A DNA stretch of 5,885 bases, taken from assembly GCA_030430345.1 (NCBI GenBank), contig JAUIFT010000209.1, positions 1-5,885 of the forward strand, written 5' to 3'. The notes below the pieces were generated by a model that did not search any database, had not been told where the DNA came from, and worked only from the letters and a program-made list of their open reading frames with translations. Both the position numbers and the translations under genes were made by a program. Below are positions 5,515 through 5,885 of this stretch, one piece after another (position 1 is the stretch's first letter; each line of letters opens with the position of its first letter). Origin of the DNA: Calditrichia bacterium. GTDB lineage: Bacteria > Calditrichota > Calditrichia > RBG-13-44-9 > J042.

Positions 5515-5885
5515 ATGTGTGGCATTTGTGGGATTTATGAAAAAGCGCAGGACCATCAGGCACTGGTGACGGACATGTGCCGGATCCTTGTCCACCGCGG
5601 GCCGGATGCCTGGTCTGTGCATCAATCCGGTGATGTTACTCTCGGCCACCGCCGCCTGAGCATTATCGACCTGGAGACCGGTAACCAACCGATTTTTAAT
5701 GAAGATAAATCCCTCGCAATTATTTATAATGGGGAAATTTACAATTACAAAGAATTACGGCAGCCTTTACTGGAGAAAGGCTATACCTTTCAGACTTCCT
5801 CAGATACAGAGGTTATCCTAAAATTATACGAAGATCAGGGCGTCGAGGCATTTGCTAACCTGAACGGCATTTTTGCTTTTGCCAT
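5515..5885 (+). CDS. asnB: Asparagine synthase (glutamine-hydrolysing), N-terminal part
   Basis: The first 123 residues are a class II glutamine amidotransferase (Ntn-hydrolase) domain. MCGICGIYEK places the nucleophile Cys2 directly after the initiator Met. HRGPD (27-31), GHRRLSIID (44-52), YNGEIYNY (71-78) and SSDTEV (95-100) are the glutamine-binding and catalytic landmarks of AsnB. The domain releases ammonia from glutamine for the C-terminal ATP-dependent synthetase domain, which lies beyond the right edge; the whole protein is usually about 600 residues. Paralogues of this type are frequent in exopolysaccharide and O-antigen loci, where they may amidate a sugar acid rather than make asparagine. 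That choice cannot be made here. It is the first gene of a new plus-strand unit with its own upstream region. Family assignment is very secure; the gene symbol is used in its broad sense. Confidence 0.92.
   Translation, partial: MCGICGIYEKAQDHQALVTDMCRILVHRGPDAWSVHQSGDVTLGHRRLSIIDLETGNQPIFNEDKSLAIIYNGEIYNYKELRQPLLEKGYTFQTSSDTEVILKLYEDQGVEAFANLNGIFAFA

Overview
The window is part of a bacterial surface-polysaccharide locus with moderate base composition (neither AT- nor GC-extreme by eye; not counted). The organism looks Gram-negative: it encodes an outer-membrane-style lipoprotein with a LamG domain and Wzx-type polysaccharide machinery. Shine-Dalgarno use is uneven, strong before some genes and absent before others. 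This and the lipoprotein style suggest the FCB-group neighbourhood (Calditrichota/KSB1-like, Ignavibacteria, Bacteroidota relatives), but that placement is a low-confidence impression. The lineage cannot be proven from the sequence alone.

Layout. Positions 1-128 may be the 3' end of an upstream plus-strand gene that I cannot identify. Positions 128-270 contain no conventional gene, but two tiny reading frames link the upstream stop codon to the first full gene through overlapping stop/start codons. Positions 267-4019 form a compact plus-strand operon of four genes: a PAPS-dependent sulfotransferase, a left-handed beta-helix acyltransferase, a Wzx/MOP-type flippase and an FkbM-type methyltransferase. 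The gaps between them are 24, 21 and 9 nt. A minus-strand gene (5165-4023) for a LamG-domain lipoprotein follows; its stop codon is only 3 nt from the methyltransferase stop. A 349-nt divergent intergenic region (5166-5514) carries hairpins, repeats and candidate promoters. The window ends inside a plus-strand asnB-type asparagine synthase (5515 onward), of which only the N-terminal glutaminase half is present.

How the genes may work together (inference). The sulfotransferase, acyltransferase and methyltransferase are tailoring enzymes that would add sulfate, acyl and methyl groups to a lipid-linked glycan or its sugar precursors in the cytoplasm. The flippase would then move the decorated unit across the inner membrane. 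AsnB-like amidotransferases are common in such loci and may amidate a sugar acid or simply make asparagine. The LamG lipoprotein could sit on the cell surface and bind glycan, but nothing in the sequence proves that it belongs to the pathway. No glycosyltransferase, polymerase, mobile element, CRISPR array or RNA gene is visible. The most unusual items are the stop/start chain before the sulfotransferase, the altered FkbM motif and the lipoprotein with an unrecognised N-terminal domain. I found no convincing case for a wholly new system.
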